From NCBI GenBank assembly GCA_965662645.1, contig CBFIII010000001.1, positions 62,001 through 126,000 of the forward strand: a stretch of DNA of 64,000 nucleotides, given 5' to 3'. Below are positions 46,452 through 54,783 of the stretch, piece after piece. Made by a program: the position numbers and the translations under genes. Position 1 is the stretch's first letter. The number at the start of each line of letters is the position of its first letter. The DNA comes from UBA5342 sp965662645. Lineage in GTDB: Bacteria > Bacteroidota > Bacteroidia > Bacteroidales > UBA5342. Under the pieces are notes generated by a model. The model did no database searches and was not told the origin of the DNA. It saw nothing but the letters and a program-made list of their open reading frames with translations.

Positions 46452-48467
46452 TTAAAAAGAAATAGAAATAAGCAATTGATAGTTTCTTCCAGGCATCGGA
46501 TGGTATAAGGCTGAACGGTAATTTTCGTTTAATAAATTATTGACTTTAAATTGTGTATTGAGGTGTTTTTGATGTAGCATCCAACTTTTTTTGATGGCCA
46601 TATTGTTCATGAAATAAGCGGGGAAGTCATGGTGTGCATCGGGGTCGTTACTGGTCGTGGTGTAGCGTATGCCATACGATGAATGTTGCCATGAGAATTG
46701 CCAGCTTTTCCACCTTAAATGGGTCATGAGATTGCCTGAGTGGATGGGGATATACACCAGTTGTTTGCCATAGCTATTTGTGCTTTTGGCTTCTGCATCT
46801 TGATTGGTTGATGAGGTGTAGGCGTAGTTTCCTATAAAAGAAAGTGTCGTATTACTTCCTATGTTTTTGATTATTTTTGCATTGATTTCTATCCCTTTTG
46901 ATTCTACAGTTCTGATGTTTATCGGTTCCCAATACCCATTTACATCGGGTAGCCATAATATCCAGTTCGAAATGAGTGAGTAGTAACTTGTGATTTCTCC
47001 TTTTAAGTACCAATCCTTTATTGTTCTCTTGAATTCTAATCCTAGTTCTGTGCTGTAGCCTTCTTCTGCTTTTAGATCAGCATTGCCTCCTGGTTGCCAA
47101 TATTTATCATTTAAAGAAGGACTGTGATAGTTGCGTGCTATGTTTCCTTTTAGAATAAGTTGTTCGTCTTTGCTAATTTTATAATCAAATCCTAGTAGAG
47201 GACACAATGGTATAAAATCATTGTTAATTAAATCTTGTCTCAACATAAGATTGGCATTGAGATGTTTAAAATATTGTTTTTGTAGGCTAGTGTAGAATGA
47301 TAATTCTTGTTGATTCTTGTTATATCCTGTATGAGAAACGGAATCACTGGTACTTACTTTATGAAAATTAGCATCTATAGAAGCGCTAAGAATATAGCCT
47401 TTAAGATCTGTATATTTATACTTTATGGCGTTAATCGAACTGGTTTGCTCACTAAGGGAATAAACAGAGTGCTGCATGCCTTGATTACTGACGAGATAGA
47501 GTTGTTCGTAGTTTATGTTTTTGTGTATCAGACCGCTGTGTGCAGTTATTTTTGCTTTTTTACCGTAATAATTCCACTCGGTAACGATATTCTGATCAGA
47601 GCTTTCTTGTTTGTTTTGGTTCGAGTCTTGTGGACCTTCATTGCTAAATACTAGTGGAATGGATCGTTCAGAATGTTGTCCCCAATATTTGAAGGATATA
47701 AATTGATTTTCTTTGATTTTTAAATAAAATTCTTGCTGCAGTCCGTAAAGTAGATAGGACGCATTTTTATTTGTGTCAAGAGGATGAGTTAGCTCTCCCG
47801 TTTGATAGTTGATATTAAAATTGCTTTTATTGGTGTAAGTATAATCGTTTCGCGAATAGTTATGGTAAAGTCGTGTTTTTGATTGAAAACGATTGTTGCC
47901 TGCGGCTACAGTTAGGAATTCATCAAGTGAAGTATAACTGCCTATGCCTTGGAGGTACTTACCTGAAAAACGGTTGTCCCAATTGGCTTTATTATCCAAA
48001 TTAATGGTGCCTCCCATTCCACCTCCTTGTTCTGAGAGTGATGAGTTGCCATATTTCAAACTAATATCATCAATCAGAAAGACAGGGATTTGTGAAAAGT
48101 CAACCATCCCTAACATGGGAGAATTAATGCTTATGCCATTCCAGTTAACTTTAGTGTGTGAGGCTGCCGTTCCTCGCAATGAAGCGGTAGATAAAGCTCC
48201 ACGACCGAGTGATTTAATAAAGATGGGGGTGTTGGTCGAGAGCAGATCTGCTAATGATTGTTCCGATTTGTTTTTAAGTATTAAAGTGTCTAAATGAGAC
48301 TCTTTCATACCTGCTTCTTCGGTGATGAAAAGGGCATCATCGCCTAAGATATTAATACTTGAAATTTCAAAAATAGAATCTTGAATGCCTTGTCCATAGC
48401 TACTAAACGATGAGAAAATGATAAGCAATACTATGTAGTAGGATGATTTCATTATTAAATCATGCAA
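46452..48467 (-). CDS. btuB: BtuB-like TonB-dependent outer-membrane receptor
   Basis: 671 residues: a signal peptide ending SSYGQG, then a plug domain (about 45-160; LADLLSTNTPIFIKSLGRG, TASLRGTAASHTKVNWNGI) and a 22-strand-type barrel ending in a terminal Phe (YQLLISISF). Third gene of a minus-strand cluster controlled by the cobalamin riboswitch at 50395-50622, which makes cobalamin or another corrinoid the likely substrate. It lacks the N-terminal carboxypeptidase-like extension of SusC-type receptors. The gap to the preceding lipoprotein gene is 40 bases. Confidence 0.9.
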   Translation of the reverse strand: MHDLIMKSSYYIVLLIIFSSFSSYGQGIQDSIFEISSINILGDDALFITEEAGMKESHLDTLILKNKSEQSLADLLSTNTPIFIKSLGRGALSTASLRGTAASHTKVNWNGISINSPMLGMVDFSQIPVFLIDDISLKYGNSSLSEQGGGMGGTINLDNKANWDNRFSGKYLQGIGSYTSLDEFLTVAAGNNRFQSKTRLYHNYSRNDYTYTNKSNFNINYQTGELTHPLDTNKNASYLLYGLQQEFYLKIKENQFISFKYWGQHSERSIPLVFSNEGPQDSNQNKQESSDQNIVTEWNYYGKKAKITAHSGLIHKNINYEQLYLVSNQGMQHSVYSLSEQTSSINAIKYKYTDLKGYILSASIDANFHKVSTSDSVSHTGYNKNQQELSFYTSLQKQYFKHLNANLMLRQDLINNDFIPLCPLLGFDYKISKDEQLILKGNIARNYHSPSLNDKYWQPGGNADLKAEEGYSTELGLEFKRTIKDWYLKGEITSYYSLISNWILWLPDVNGYWEPINIRTVESKGIEINAKIIKNIGSNTTLSFIGNYAYTSSTNQDAEAKSTNSYGKQLVYIPIHSGNLMTHLRWKSWQFSWQHSSYGIRYTTTSNDPDAHHDFPAYFMNNMAIKKSWMLHQKHLNTQFKVNNLLNENYRSALYHPMPGRNYQLLISISF

Positions 48468-48507
48468 AAGCGCAAATATAAGTGTTTTCGAACTATTCTA
48501 TCTTTTA

Positions 48508-49482
48508 TTATTGAATAGCAACAATGGCTTTTATCTCAGTAGAGACTTCGCCTATTACTGGATTGATATGTCTTATTCCATTATAAATCTTAATAAAATG
48601 AACAGTATCAATTTTTACGGGCTCTCCTTCGGTATTGATAGCCCATTCTAGTTTGAAAGCATCACCGCCAGCACCTTCTATTGTTTCGGTTTCCGGGTCG
48701 TCTGGTTCGTTGAGTGGCTTTTTCCAGTCAACGCTATGATTGTCGGCATATCCATAACCAAATGTTGGGTTGACCCATTGCCCTGTATTATCTGGGTATG
48801 ATTTCTTTTCTAATAAAGTGCCACTGAATGTTAAACTATCTTGATTGGCGTTAGTAAAAAATTCAGTGCTTGGATAGTATGATTGTTTGTGATAGCTATT
48901 GTGTAAAATGGTGTCGTTGTTACCTTGATTGTCTTTCCAAGTGATCAAGGTATCATTGATGTGGTAATAGGTGAGTGTGTAATCGGTAGTAGTCGAATTG
49001 TTGTCGTACTCGTTTCCTTTAAGTTCATACCAAGTGTCATCAGCTTTTCCATTTTTATTTTCATCTTTCATCACCATGACGATGCCTGGTTCCGAACTGC
49101 CTTCGTAAGCATTCCCAAAAATAGAAAAATCTACCCCATATTGATTCTCTGTACGATTTATGATAGGTTCGTTAAACCCTATAATGATATATCCGCCCCA
49201 GCCGCCTAGCGTCACGAAACCTATTCCTCCAATAATACTTTGTGCTTCTTGTGGCCGACCTGGATTGACATTGATAAATTGTCCGGGTGCGGGTAAATAT
49301 TCTACCAAGAAGTCGGGGAAGCGAATAGAATCACTTATCTCTACAGTATCTACAGTATCTACAGTAGAGGCACCAGATAGACCATCTGGCACCTCTACTA
49401 TAGGGTTTTCAGTTTTGTCACAAGACATTAAAACAAACAAAAACATGATAAAACTGAGGATCTGTTGAGTATGCATTTTCAT
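48508..49482 (-). CDS. Surface lipoprotein of the cobalamin-uptake operon
   Basis: 324 residues with a lipobox at Cys21 (LFVLMSC). The body contains a Gly-rich beta region (GGIGFVTLGGWGGYIIIGF), FSIFGNAYEGSSEPGIVMV and a calcium-loop-like DENKNGKADDTWYELKG. Proteins of this type are annotated only as cell surface proteins in Bacteroidetes and recur beside B12-regulated receptors. A corrinoid-capturing role is inferred from context, not from a known fold. A 9-bp codon repeat near the N-terminus encodes the STVDTVDTV stretch. Confidence 0.8.
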   Translation of the reverse strand: MKMHTQQILSFIMFLFVLMSCDKTENPIVEVPDGLSGASTVDTVDTVEISDSIRFPDFLVEYLPAPGQFINVNPGRPQEAQSIIGGIGFVTLGGWGGYIIIGFNEPIINRTENQYGVDFSIFGNAYEGSSEPGIVMVMKDENKNGKADDTWYELKGNEYDNNSTTTDYTLTYYHINDTLITWKDNQGNNDTILHNSYHKQSYYPSTEFFTNANQDSLTFSGTLLEKKSYPDNTGQWVNPTFGYGYADNHSVDWKKPLNEPDDPETETIEGAGGDAFKLEWAINTEGEPVKIDTVHFIKIYNGIRHINPVIGEVSTEIKAIVAIQ

Positions 49483-49561
49483 ATTGAAGATTCATTTTTT
49501 TGATTTGAGTATAATGATTCCCAAAAGAAATCATTATACTCAAACTAAAGCACTAGTGTTG

Positions 49562-50272
49562 TTACTCTGCTTCGTAATAAGCAATGTTATCGATACAGAA
49601 GTAGGCAGGTGTATTCATTCCCCAATCCCCATTATCGGTTGATTCAAAGCTGAATTTAATATACGATACACTTTTATAAGTGTTCAGATCTAATTTAGTC
49701 CATTCATTTACAATGTCGGTTTTTCCGTCACGGAAATCAGCTAAGTAAAAGTCTTCTGTTCCAATTTTAGTCCCGTTTACACCATAAAGCTCTAAGGTTA
49801 ACTTGAAGTAATCATCTGTAGCAAATTCGTTAGCATAATCATCACCATCTTTCATTGAAAGATAAGCATAAGTGTTATTACATAACATCACGCTCTCGAG
49901 ATCTACTAAAGAGTTAAATTTAATAGAATCAGAACTGCTGTTGAATGTTGCATAGTTTTCTGAAGAGTTGGCGCCTGAGGCTGCGATACAGCTATAAGGA
50001 TTAGTAAATCCTGCTGTGGTATCGTTTGTGTGATTGCTTACCGAAAAACCTGAACCATAGGTTCCCCATTCACTTGATGACCAAGTACAAGTTACGTTAA
50101 GATCTCCACTCGCAATAGAGCCACTTATGCTATCATTTTGTTCTAAACCTGAAGCATCAAGAGTGATATCCTCAAAATTAACAGTTAATAGATTGTCGTC
50201 ATCGTCATCTTCGCAAGCGGTAAAAGTTAAGGCCATTAAGGCGACCACGCCTAAAATTAATTTTTTCATCAT
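49562..50272 (-). CDS. DUF4465 surface lipoprotein, first gene of the cobalamin operon
   Basis: 236 residues. Lipobox at Cys20 (ALTFTAC) followed by EDDDDD, an acidic run of the kind that routes Bacteroidetes lipoproteins to the cell surface. The body fits DUF4465: NFEDITLD, SSSEWGTYGSGFSVSNHTN, FKLTLELYGVNG and a C-terminal FCIDNIAY. DUF4465 proteins occur in Bacteroides cobamide-uptake loci, where some (BtuH) bind corrinoids on the surface; I infer the same here. First gene after the cobalamin riboswitch. Confidence 0.85.
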   Translation of the reverse strand: MMKKLILGVVALMALTFTACEDDDDDNLLTVNFEDITLDASGLEQNDSISGSIASGDLNVTCTWSSSEWGTYGSGFSVSNHTNDTTAGFTNPYSCIAASGANSSENYATFNSSSDSIKFNSLVDLESVMLCNNTYAYLSMKDGDDYANEFATDDYFKLTLELYGVNGTKIGTEDFYLADFRDGKTDIVNEWTKLDLNTYKSVSYIKFSFESTDNGDWGMNTPAYFCIDNIAYYEAE

Positions 50273-50394
50273 TCTAATTGGTTAATTAATAGATTATTTA
50301 TGTAAATAATAATAAGTCTTTGTTTTTGACAAAGAGGTTATTCAATATAATAATCATGTAATGGGAAGGGGTAATTTACCTGTGCAAATGGTTT

Positions 50395-50622
50395 TTTCCT
50401 GACTCCCGCAGGTTACATAATCCATTGTGCATTTGGTAGGTCTTCTGACTTATTTCTGTGGCTTATACGCCTTCCCGATTCTGATGAGCAGTATCAGTGG
50501 CTTATGTATAAGTGTTAAGAAAATTACAGCAGCGGGAACTGTTACCGAATTCTTATTATTATCGTAAGATAACGATAAGGCACGGTATTCCCTTTTAATC
50601 CCCTAAGGGGAACCAAAAGCGC
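50395..50622 (-). ncRNA. Cobalamin riboswitch
   Basis: On the minus strand the conserved elements occur in order: GGUUCCCCUUAGGGGA, AGGGAAUACCGUGCC, AACAGUUCCCGCUGCUGUAA, GCCACUG (50489-50501), CGGGAAGGCG and AGUCAGAAGACCUACC. A CCTG..CAGG hairpin follows and may be the expression platform. It controls the DUF4465 lipoprotein, the second lipoprotein and the BtuB-like receptor. Confidence 0.95.
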
Positions 50623-50624
50623 TG

Positions 50625-50655
50625 CAAAAGTAGTAAAAAAAAGTTAGTGTCGAAC
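50625..50655 (-). promoter_or_regulatory. Promoter of the cobalamin operon
   Basis: TACTTTTG on the minus strand (50625-50632) is a full -7 box. The -33 region is weak (GTTC). The RNA would begin at the 5' edge of the riboswitch. Confidence 0.6.
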
Positions 50656-50760
50656 TTTTAATTACATATTGTGAGTTTTATTTTCCGCAGCTTGTAGTTA
50701 ATAATAAAATGTTTCACATCTTGATATTTCGTCGGCTTGTAGTGGGGTCGTTTATGGCAG
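50656..50760 (+). repeat. Family-1 dispersed repeat, copy 4 (B type)
   Basis: Degenerate start ATTACATATTGTGAG, then TTTTCCGCAGCTTGTAG, AATAATAAAATGTTTC and the B-type end with GTCGGCTTGTAGTGGGG. It lies between the apbE stop and the riboswitch promoter. Confidence 0.8.
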
Positions 50761-50840
50761 TTCTTCTTTTTCTGGTGTTTTTTTGAAAGAAGGGTGCTTT
50801 TTTATTTTGGCTTTTTTAATAATTTGTGGCCAATGATTAT

Positions 50841-51866
50841 TTAAGGTTGAAAATATTTTTCTAAACCTGAAGAGTAAACATCTTTTATTGTTCCATTATC
50901 ATCAACGATGAGATAAATTTCTATATGATTTAGTTTTTGCGCTAGCTTGAGACTTTTTTCTGTTCCCATGACCATGCAAGCTGTAGCAAAAGCATCGGCT
51001 GTCATACAGTCGGGAGCTAATACGGTAGCACTAAGCAGTGTGTGATTTACAGGATAACCTGAGATAGGATTTATTGTGTGGCTGTACCTTTTCCCATTTT
51101 TATAATAAAATTGACGATAATTACCTGAGGTGGCTAAGGACATATCATTAAAGTAAAGAATGGTGTCTAATTTTCTATTGCTGGCAGTGATATCTTCTAT
51201 GGGGCGATCAATACCTAAGCGCCATTTTTTTCCACTTTTATTATTTCCTTTTACACGTACTTCGCCTCCAATTTCTACCATGTAATTTGAAATACCTTTT
51301 TCTTGTAGAAATTCTGCAGCTACATCTACCGAAAATCCTTTAGCTATTGCACTGGCATCTAGTTTTATCTCTGGTTTTTCTTTGATGATTTGATGTTGTT
51401 CAAGTTTTATCTTTTGATAACCTACATTCTGTAATAAATCTTCTATCTCTTCAGTTGTGGGAAGGCTGTCTTTTTTATCCCCGTAGCCAAAACCCCATCG
51501 GTTAACGAGTGGGGCTACTGTCATATCAAAGGCTCCGTTAGTGATTTTCGAAATCTCTTGTGCTTTAAGAAAAACGGTTTCAAAAGCAGTATCTGTGCGG
51601 TGTTCTTGATTGGTGTTAATCTTACTTATGACAGAGTTTTTGTTAAAGGTGGAGAGTGAGTTGTCAACAGTATTTAATAGGTGTTGTCGTAATGCTGTAC
51701 CGTAATCTTCACCTTGGGGAGACTCATATATGATGTGGTAATTGGTGCCAAAAATAAGGCCTTCGTTATATACGAATTCTCTTGTGGGATTTTTCCAAAT
51801 AAATAAAACTATTATAGCTAATAAAAAAACTAAAATAGAAATTCGTTTACGTTGTGAGGTTTTCAT
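50841..51866 (-). CDS. apbE: FAD:protein FMN transferase (ApbE)
   Basis: 341 residues. Attaches FMN to Thr in flavoproteins such as NqrB/NqrC and RnfG/RnfD. An N-terminal membrane anchor (about 9-24) places it on the periplasmic side. Family motifs: FDMTVAPLVNRWGFG, LDASAIAKGFSVD (FAD-binding), SLATSGNYRQFY, YSHTINPISGYPV and the metal-binding DCMTADAFATACMVMG. No Nqr or Rnf genes are in the window. A TACCTTTG box lies only four bases before the ATG, so this gene may be nearly leaderless or transcribed from farther upstream. Confidence 0.95.
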   Translation of the reverse strand: MKTSQRKRISILVFLLAIIVLFIWKNPTREFVYNEGLIFGTNYHIIYESPQGEDYGTALRQHLLNTVDNSLSTFNKNSVISKINTNQEHRTDTAFETVFLKAQEISKITNGAFDMTVAPLVNRWGFGYGDKKDSLPTTEEIEDLLQNVGYQKIKLEQHQIIKEKPEIKLDASAIAKGFSVDVAAEFLQEKGISNYMVEIGGEVRVKGNNKSGKKWRLGIDRPIEDITASNRKLDTILYFNDMSLATSGNYRQFYYKNGKRYSHTINPISGYPVNHTLLSATVLAPDCMTADAFATACMVMGTEKSLKLAQKLNHIEIYLIVDDNGTIKDVYSSGLEKYFQP

Positions 51867-51893
51867 AATGCAAAGGTAGCTTCCTTTTTTTAT

Positions 51894-51924
51894 AAAAAAA
51901 ACTCAGCCTTTGTTGGGGCTGAGT
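51894..51924 (-). terminator. Intrinsic terminator on minus, upstream of apbE
   Basis: ACTCAGCC / GGCTGAGT stem followed on the minus strand by seven Ts. No annotated minus-strand gene ends here, so it may end a short unannotated RNA. Confidence 0.75.
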
Positions 51925-51928
51925 TCTT

Positions 51929-51963
51929 ACAGTTTATTAAAAAATAATGAAACTGTTTTTTTT
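51929..51963 (+). terminator. Terminator-like hairpin on plus
   Basis: ACAGTTTATTA / TAATGAAACTGT followed by eight Ts on the plus strand. No plus-strand gene precedes it. Confidence 0.6.
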
Positions 51964-52082
51964 GAAAATGGTTTATTTTAATTGTTATCTCTAATGCTTT
52001 GTATCTCTAACAACGTAAAGAGTAAATTGTTCAATAGTTTTATTATAATTTCACAATATAGTTTTAATACTCTGTAGTTTGT

Positions 52083-52200
52083 TGTGAATCCCACATTGAA
52101 AGTGTTTCGAATTGATACTCCGTCTGCTTGCAGCGGGATAGTTTATTTAATGAAAATTATTTTCAACTAAAAATCTCGTGAGTTCGGCTGTAATTGTTGT
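52083..52200 (+). repeat. Family-1 dispersed repeat, copy 5 (rearranged, B plus A ends)
   Basis: Begins GAATCCCACATTGAAAG; the central core is missing. It continues with the B-type half (GTCTGCTTGCAGCGGGATAG) and then an A-like half (CAACTAAAAATCTCGTG). It shows that A and B halves can occur in series. Confidence 0.75.
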
Positions 52201-52208
52201 TTTTTTTT

Positions 52209-52238
52209 AAAAAAAAAGCTGCATTAAAGCAGCTTTTT
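52209..52238 (-). terminator. Terminator of rny
   Basis: AAAAAGCTGC / GCAGCTTTTT stem followed on the minus strand by a long T run, 21 bases after the rny stop. Confidence 0.88.
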
Positions 52239-52258
52239 GTATTAAATGTTCATTTACC

Positions 52259-53791
52259 CTATTTGGCATAATTAACGGCTCTTATTTCTCGAATTACCGT
52301 AATTTTTATTTGTCCAGGATAGGTCATTTCGTCTTGAATACGTTTAGCGATGTCAAAAGAAAGAACATTTGCTTCTTGATCTGAGATTTTTTCAGCTCCT
52401 ACAATAACACGTAATTCACGTCCTGCCTGAATAGCATAAGTCTTTAAAACGCCAGGATAAGAGAGTGCTAAATCTTCTAAGTTCTTTAATCGTTTCACAT
52501 AAGATTCTACGACTTCACGGCGTGCGCCTGGTCGTGCTCCTGATATGGCATCACATGCTAAAACTAATGGTGCTATTAAAGATTTCATCTCCACTTCTTC
52601 GTGGTGTGCTCCTATGGCATTGCAGATATCTGGTTTCTCTTTGTATTTTTCTGCTAATTTCATACCATAAATAGCATGTGGTAATTCTGGCTCTTCATCA
52701 GGTACTTTACCAATATCATGAAGCAAGCCTGCTCGTTTTGCTAATTGTGCGTTTAGTCCTAGTTCTGATGCCATTGTTGCACATAGGTTAGCTGTTTCGC
52801 GCGAGTGTTGTAGTAGGTTTTGTCCGTAAGATGAACGGTATTTCATACGACCTACCATCTTGATTAATTCAGGATGTAAACCGTGAATTCCTAAATCGAT
52901 GCAGGTACGTTTTCCTGTTTCAATGATTTCTTCAGTGATTTGTTTACGTACTTTGTTAACGATTTCTTCTATGCGTGCTGGATGAATACGACCATCGGAT
53001 ACTAACTGGTGTAAGGCCAAACGAGCTATCTCACGTCGTACGGGATCAAATCCTGAAAGAACGATAGCTTCTGGGGTGTCGTCAACGACAAATTCTACGC
53101 CAGTGGCGGCTTCCAAAGCGCGTATGTTACGACCTTCACGACCAATAATACGACCTTTTATCTCATCGGAATCGATATGGAAAATGGTTACTGAATTCTC
53201 AATAGCAACTTCTGTAGCTACGCGTTGTATGGTTTTAACAACCACTTTCTTCGCTTCTTTGTTGGCGTTGAGTTGTGCTTCTGCTATGATGTCGTTTGTG
53301 AGCGACATAGCTTCTGTTTTTGCCTTGTCAACAAGGGAATCTACGAGTTGTTTTTTTGCTTCTTCCGCCGATAAGTTAGAAATAGTTTCTAATTGCTGTA
53401 TCTGACTTGCAGTCATTTTATCCAACTCATTCTGTTTCTTAGAAATGATGTCTTGCTGTCCTTCAAGTTTTAGCTTTAATGCGTTTACTTCTTTTCTGTT
53501 ACGATTATTTTCTTCCGCTTTTTGGTTGATCTGAACTTGACGATCTTTAAGGCTTTGTTCTTTCTGATTTAGCTTGCTGTTACGTGAGTTGATTTCTTTT
53601 TCGTGATCTGTTTTTAGTTGTAAAAAACGCTCTTTAGCTTGTAGAATTTTGTCTTTTTTAATGACTTCTGCTTCTGTTTGAGCTTCTCTTAAGAGTTGCT
53701 CTCTCTTCTTTTGTGTGCTTTTAAACACGATAGCCCAGCCTGCTGCTCCTCCGACAATCAGTGCTACAATAGAAATTAATATTTCTGGCAT
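52259..53791 (-). CDS. rny: Ribonuclease Y
   Basis: 510 residues. Membrane-anchored endoribonuclease that starts mRNA decay. An N-terminal membrane helix (about 3-24) is followed by a long charged coiled coil (about 25-190), a KH RNA-binding domain (KGRIIGREGRNIRALE, about 210-270) and an HD hydrolase domain with LLHDIGK and the HAIYGMKLAEKY helix. Length and order are standard. It follows zapA by 100 bases on the same strand and has its own terminator. Confidence 0.97.
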   Translation of the reverse strand: MPEILISIVALIVGGAAGWAIVFKSTQKKREQLLREAQTEAEVIKKDKILQAKERFLQLKTDHEKEINSRNSKLNQKEQSLKDRQVQINQKAEENNRNRKEVNALKLKLEGQQDIISKKQNELDKMTASQIQQLETISNLSAEEAKKQLVDSLVDKAKTEAMSLTNDIIAEAQLNANKEAKKVVVKTIQRVATEVAIENSVTIFHIDSDEIKGRIIGREGRNIRALEAATGVEFVVDDTPEAIVLSGFDPVRREIARLALHQLVSDGRIHPARIEEIVNKVRKQITEEIIETGKRTCIDLGIHGLHPELIKMVGRMKYRSSYGQNLLQHSRETANLCATMASELGLNAQLAKRAGLLHDIGKVPDEEPELPHAIYGMKLAEKYKEKPDICNAIGAHHEEVEMKSLIAPLVLACDAISGARPGARREVVESYVKRLKNLEDLALSYPGVLKTYAIQAGRELRVIVGAEKISDQEANVLSFDIAKRIQDEMTYPGQIKITVIREIRAVNYAK

Positions 53792-53799
53792 AATTAGTT

Positions 53800-53891
53800 G
53801 TTAAAAATAAGTTAAACATAAAAAACCACCCCTGAATCCTACAAGATGATACAGAAATGGTAATAGAAATGATGGCTGTAGGGCCTATGTT
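53800..53891 (-). other. Structured spacer between zapA and rny
   Basis: On the minus strand CCCTACA and TGTAGG pair across about 40 bases, then CAGGGGTGG and TTTTTT follow. It could be an rny leader structure or a small RNA. 6S RNA genes lie beside zapA in many bacteria, but this piece is too short and not convincingly 6S-like. Confidence 0.35.
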
Positions 53892-54194
53892 TTACTTTAG
53901 TTTCTCATTAATAAATTCACCTAAATTTTCCTCTACCTGATATAATGCATCCATTAAATCTGAACTATTTTGTGATTGTGTTCTTTTCTTCTGGTTGACT
54001 AATACTGATAAAGATGCTTTAGCCAAGATGTTAGCATAATCATCTTGGGGGAATTTATCACGATACATTTCAAACGTTTCTGTGATGAGTTGGGATGCAG
54101 CTCTAACTTCTCCTTCGTCTTTTTGAGCTACATTAAGCGGAAATTCACGTCCGGCAATTTTAACTTTTATGGCTAATATTTCGTTGCCGTTCAT
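53892..54194 (-). CDS. zapA: Cell division protein ZapA
   Basis: 100 residues, the usual size. It cross-links FtsZ filaments at the division ring. The N-terminal half carries the ZapA fold (IKVKIAGREFPLNVAQKDEGEVRAASQLI, described as the beta-hairpin plus first helix) and the rest is a coiled coil (VNQKKRTQSQNSSDLMDALYQV). The partner coiled-coil gene is 8 bases upstream and rny is 100 bases downstream, a grouping common in Bacteroidetes. Confidence 0.93.
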   Translation of the reverse strand: MNGNEILAIKVKIAGREFPLNVAQKDEGEVRAASQLITETFEMYRDKFPQDDYANILAKASLSVLVNQKKRTQSQNSSDLMDALYQVEENLGEFINEKLK

Positions 54195-54202
54195 ATTTAT
54201 GC

Positions 54203-54490
54203 TTACTGATCTATCAACTCTATACAGGTCTCAATTTCTTTTACCATTGCATCTATTCGCTTCTTCATCTCTTCTTTATCTTCTCCTTTGAGCGATCTTG
54301 CAATTTTCAGAGCATTGTATTTATTCTTCAATTCACTTAAGACGACAGTTTGATTATCAAAATCAACTTCTTTTTTCGTTAAATCTTCTTTTAACGCTTC
54401 ATTTTCCTCCTTGAACCTTAATGTTTCATTTTGTATGGTGGAAATCTTTTCCTGTAACGATCGAATCAGTCGTTCTGTTTCTCCTGTCAT
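54203..54490 (-). CDS. Small coiled-coil protein, probable ZapA partner
   Basis: 95 residues from the preferred start MTGETERLI at 54490; a start at 54517 would overlap the promoter -7 box. Almost the whole chain is a heptad coiled coil (LIRSLQEKISTIQNETLRF, KEENEALKEDLTKKEVDF). Position directly before zapA suggests a ZapB-like division role, but sequence alone shows only a coiled coil. Confidence 0.75.
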   Translation of the reverse strand: MTGETERLIRSLQEKISTIQNETLRFKEENEALKEDLTKKEVDFDNQTVVLSELKNKYNALKIARSLKGEDKEEMKKRIDAMVKEIETCIELIDQ

Positions 54491-54514
54491 AAGTGATTGT
54501 AGTACAATTCTCGA

Positions 54515-54522
54515 CAAATGTA
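54515..54522 (-). promoter_or_regulatory. Promoter -7 box for the coiled-coil/zapA/rny cluster
   Basis: TACATTTG on the minus strand, leaving a leader of about 18 bases to the ATG at 54490. The -33 box is weak. The remaining bases up to 54783 show no gene. Confidence 0.6.
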
Positions 54523-54783
54523 TAAAAGAAAACTGAGAAAATGGGTTTTTAGATGTTAAACTTCTGCTTTTTTGATCAAAAAAACGCTAGCGTTCAATTC
54601 TCTTTTTATGTTAATTTTATGTTGAATTTTTTTTTAATCAAGTTGATTAAAGTGCCGTTTTTTATCCTTGATTCTTTTTTTTCAAAAAATCGTCGTAGAT
54701 GTGATGAGGTTGTTTTCCCTTTCGGGAAATAGAATATGTACTGAGTATGAACTTTTTTGTGTTTAATTTGAAACAACTTTAAT

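Noticed and set aside
53792..53891. 6S RNA gene next to zapA
   Set aside because: Only 100 bases long, and the long closed duplex with a central bubble is not seen.
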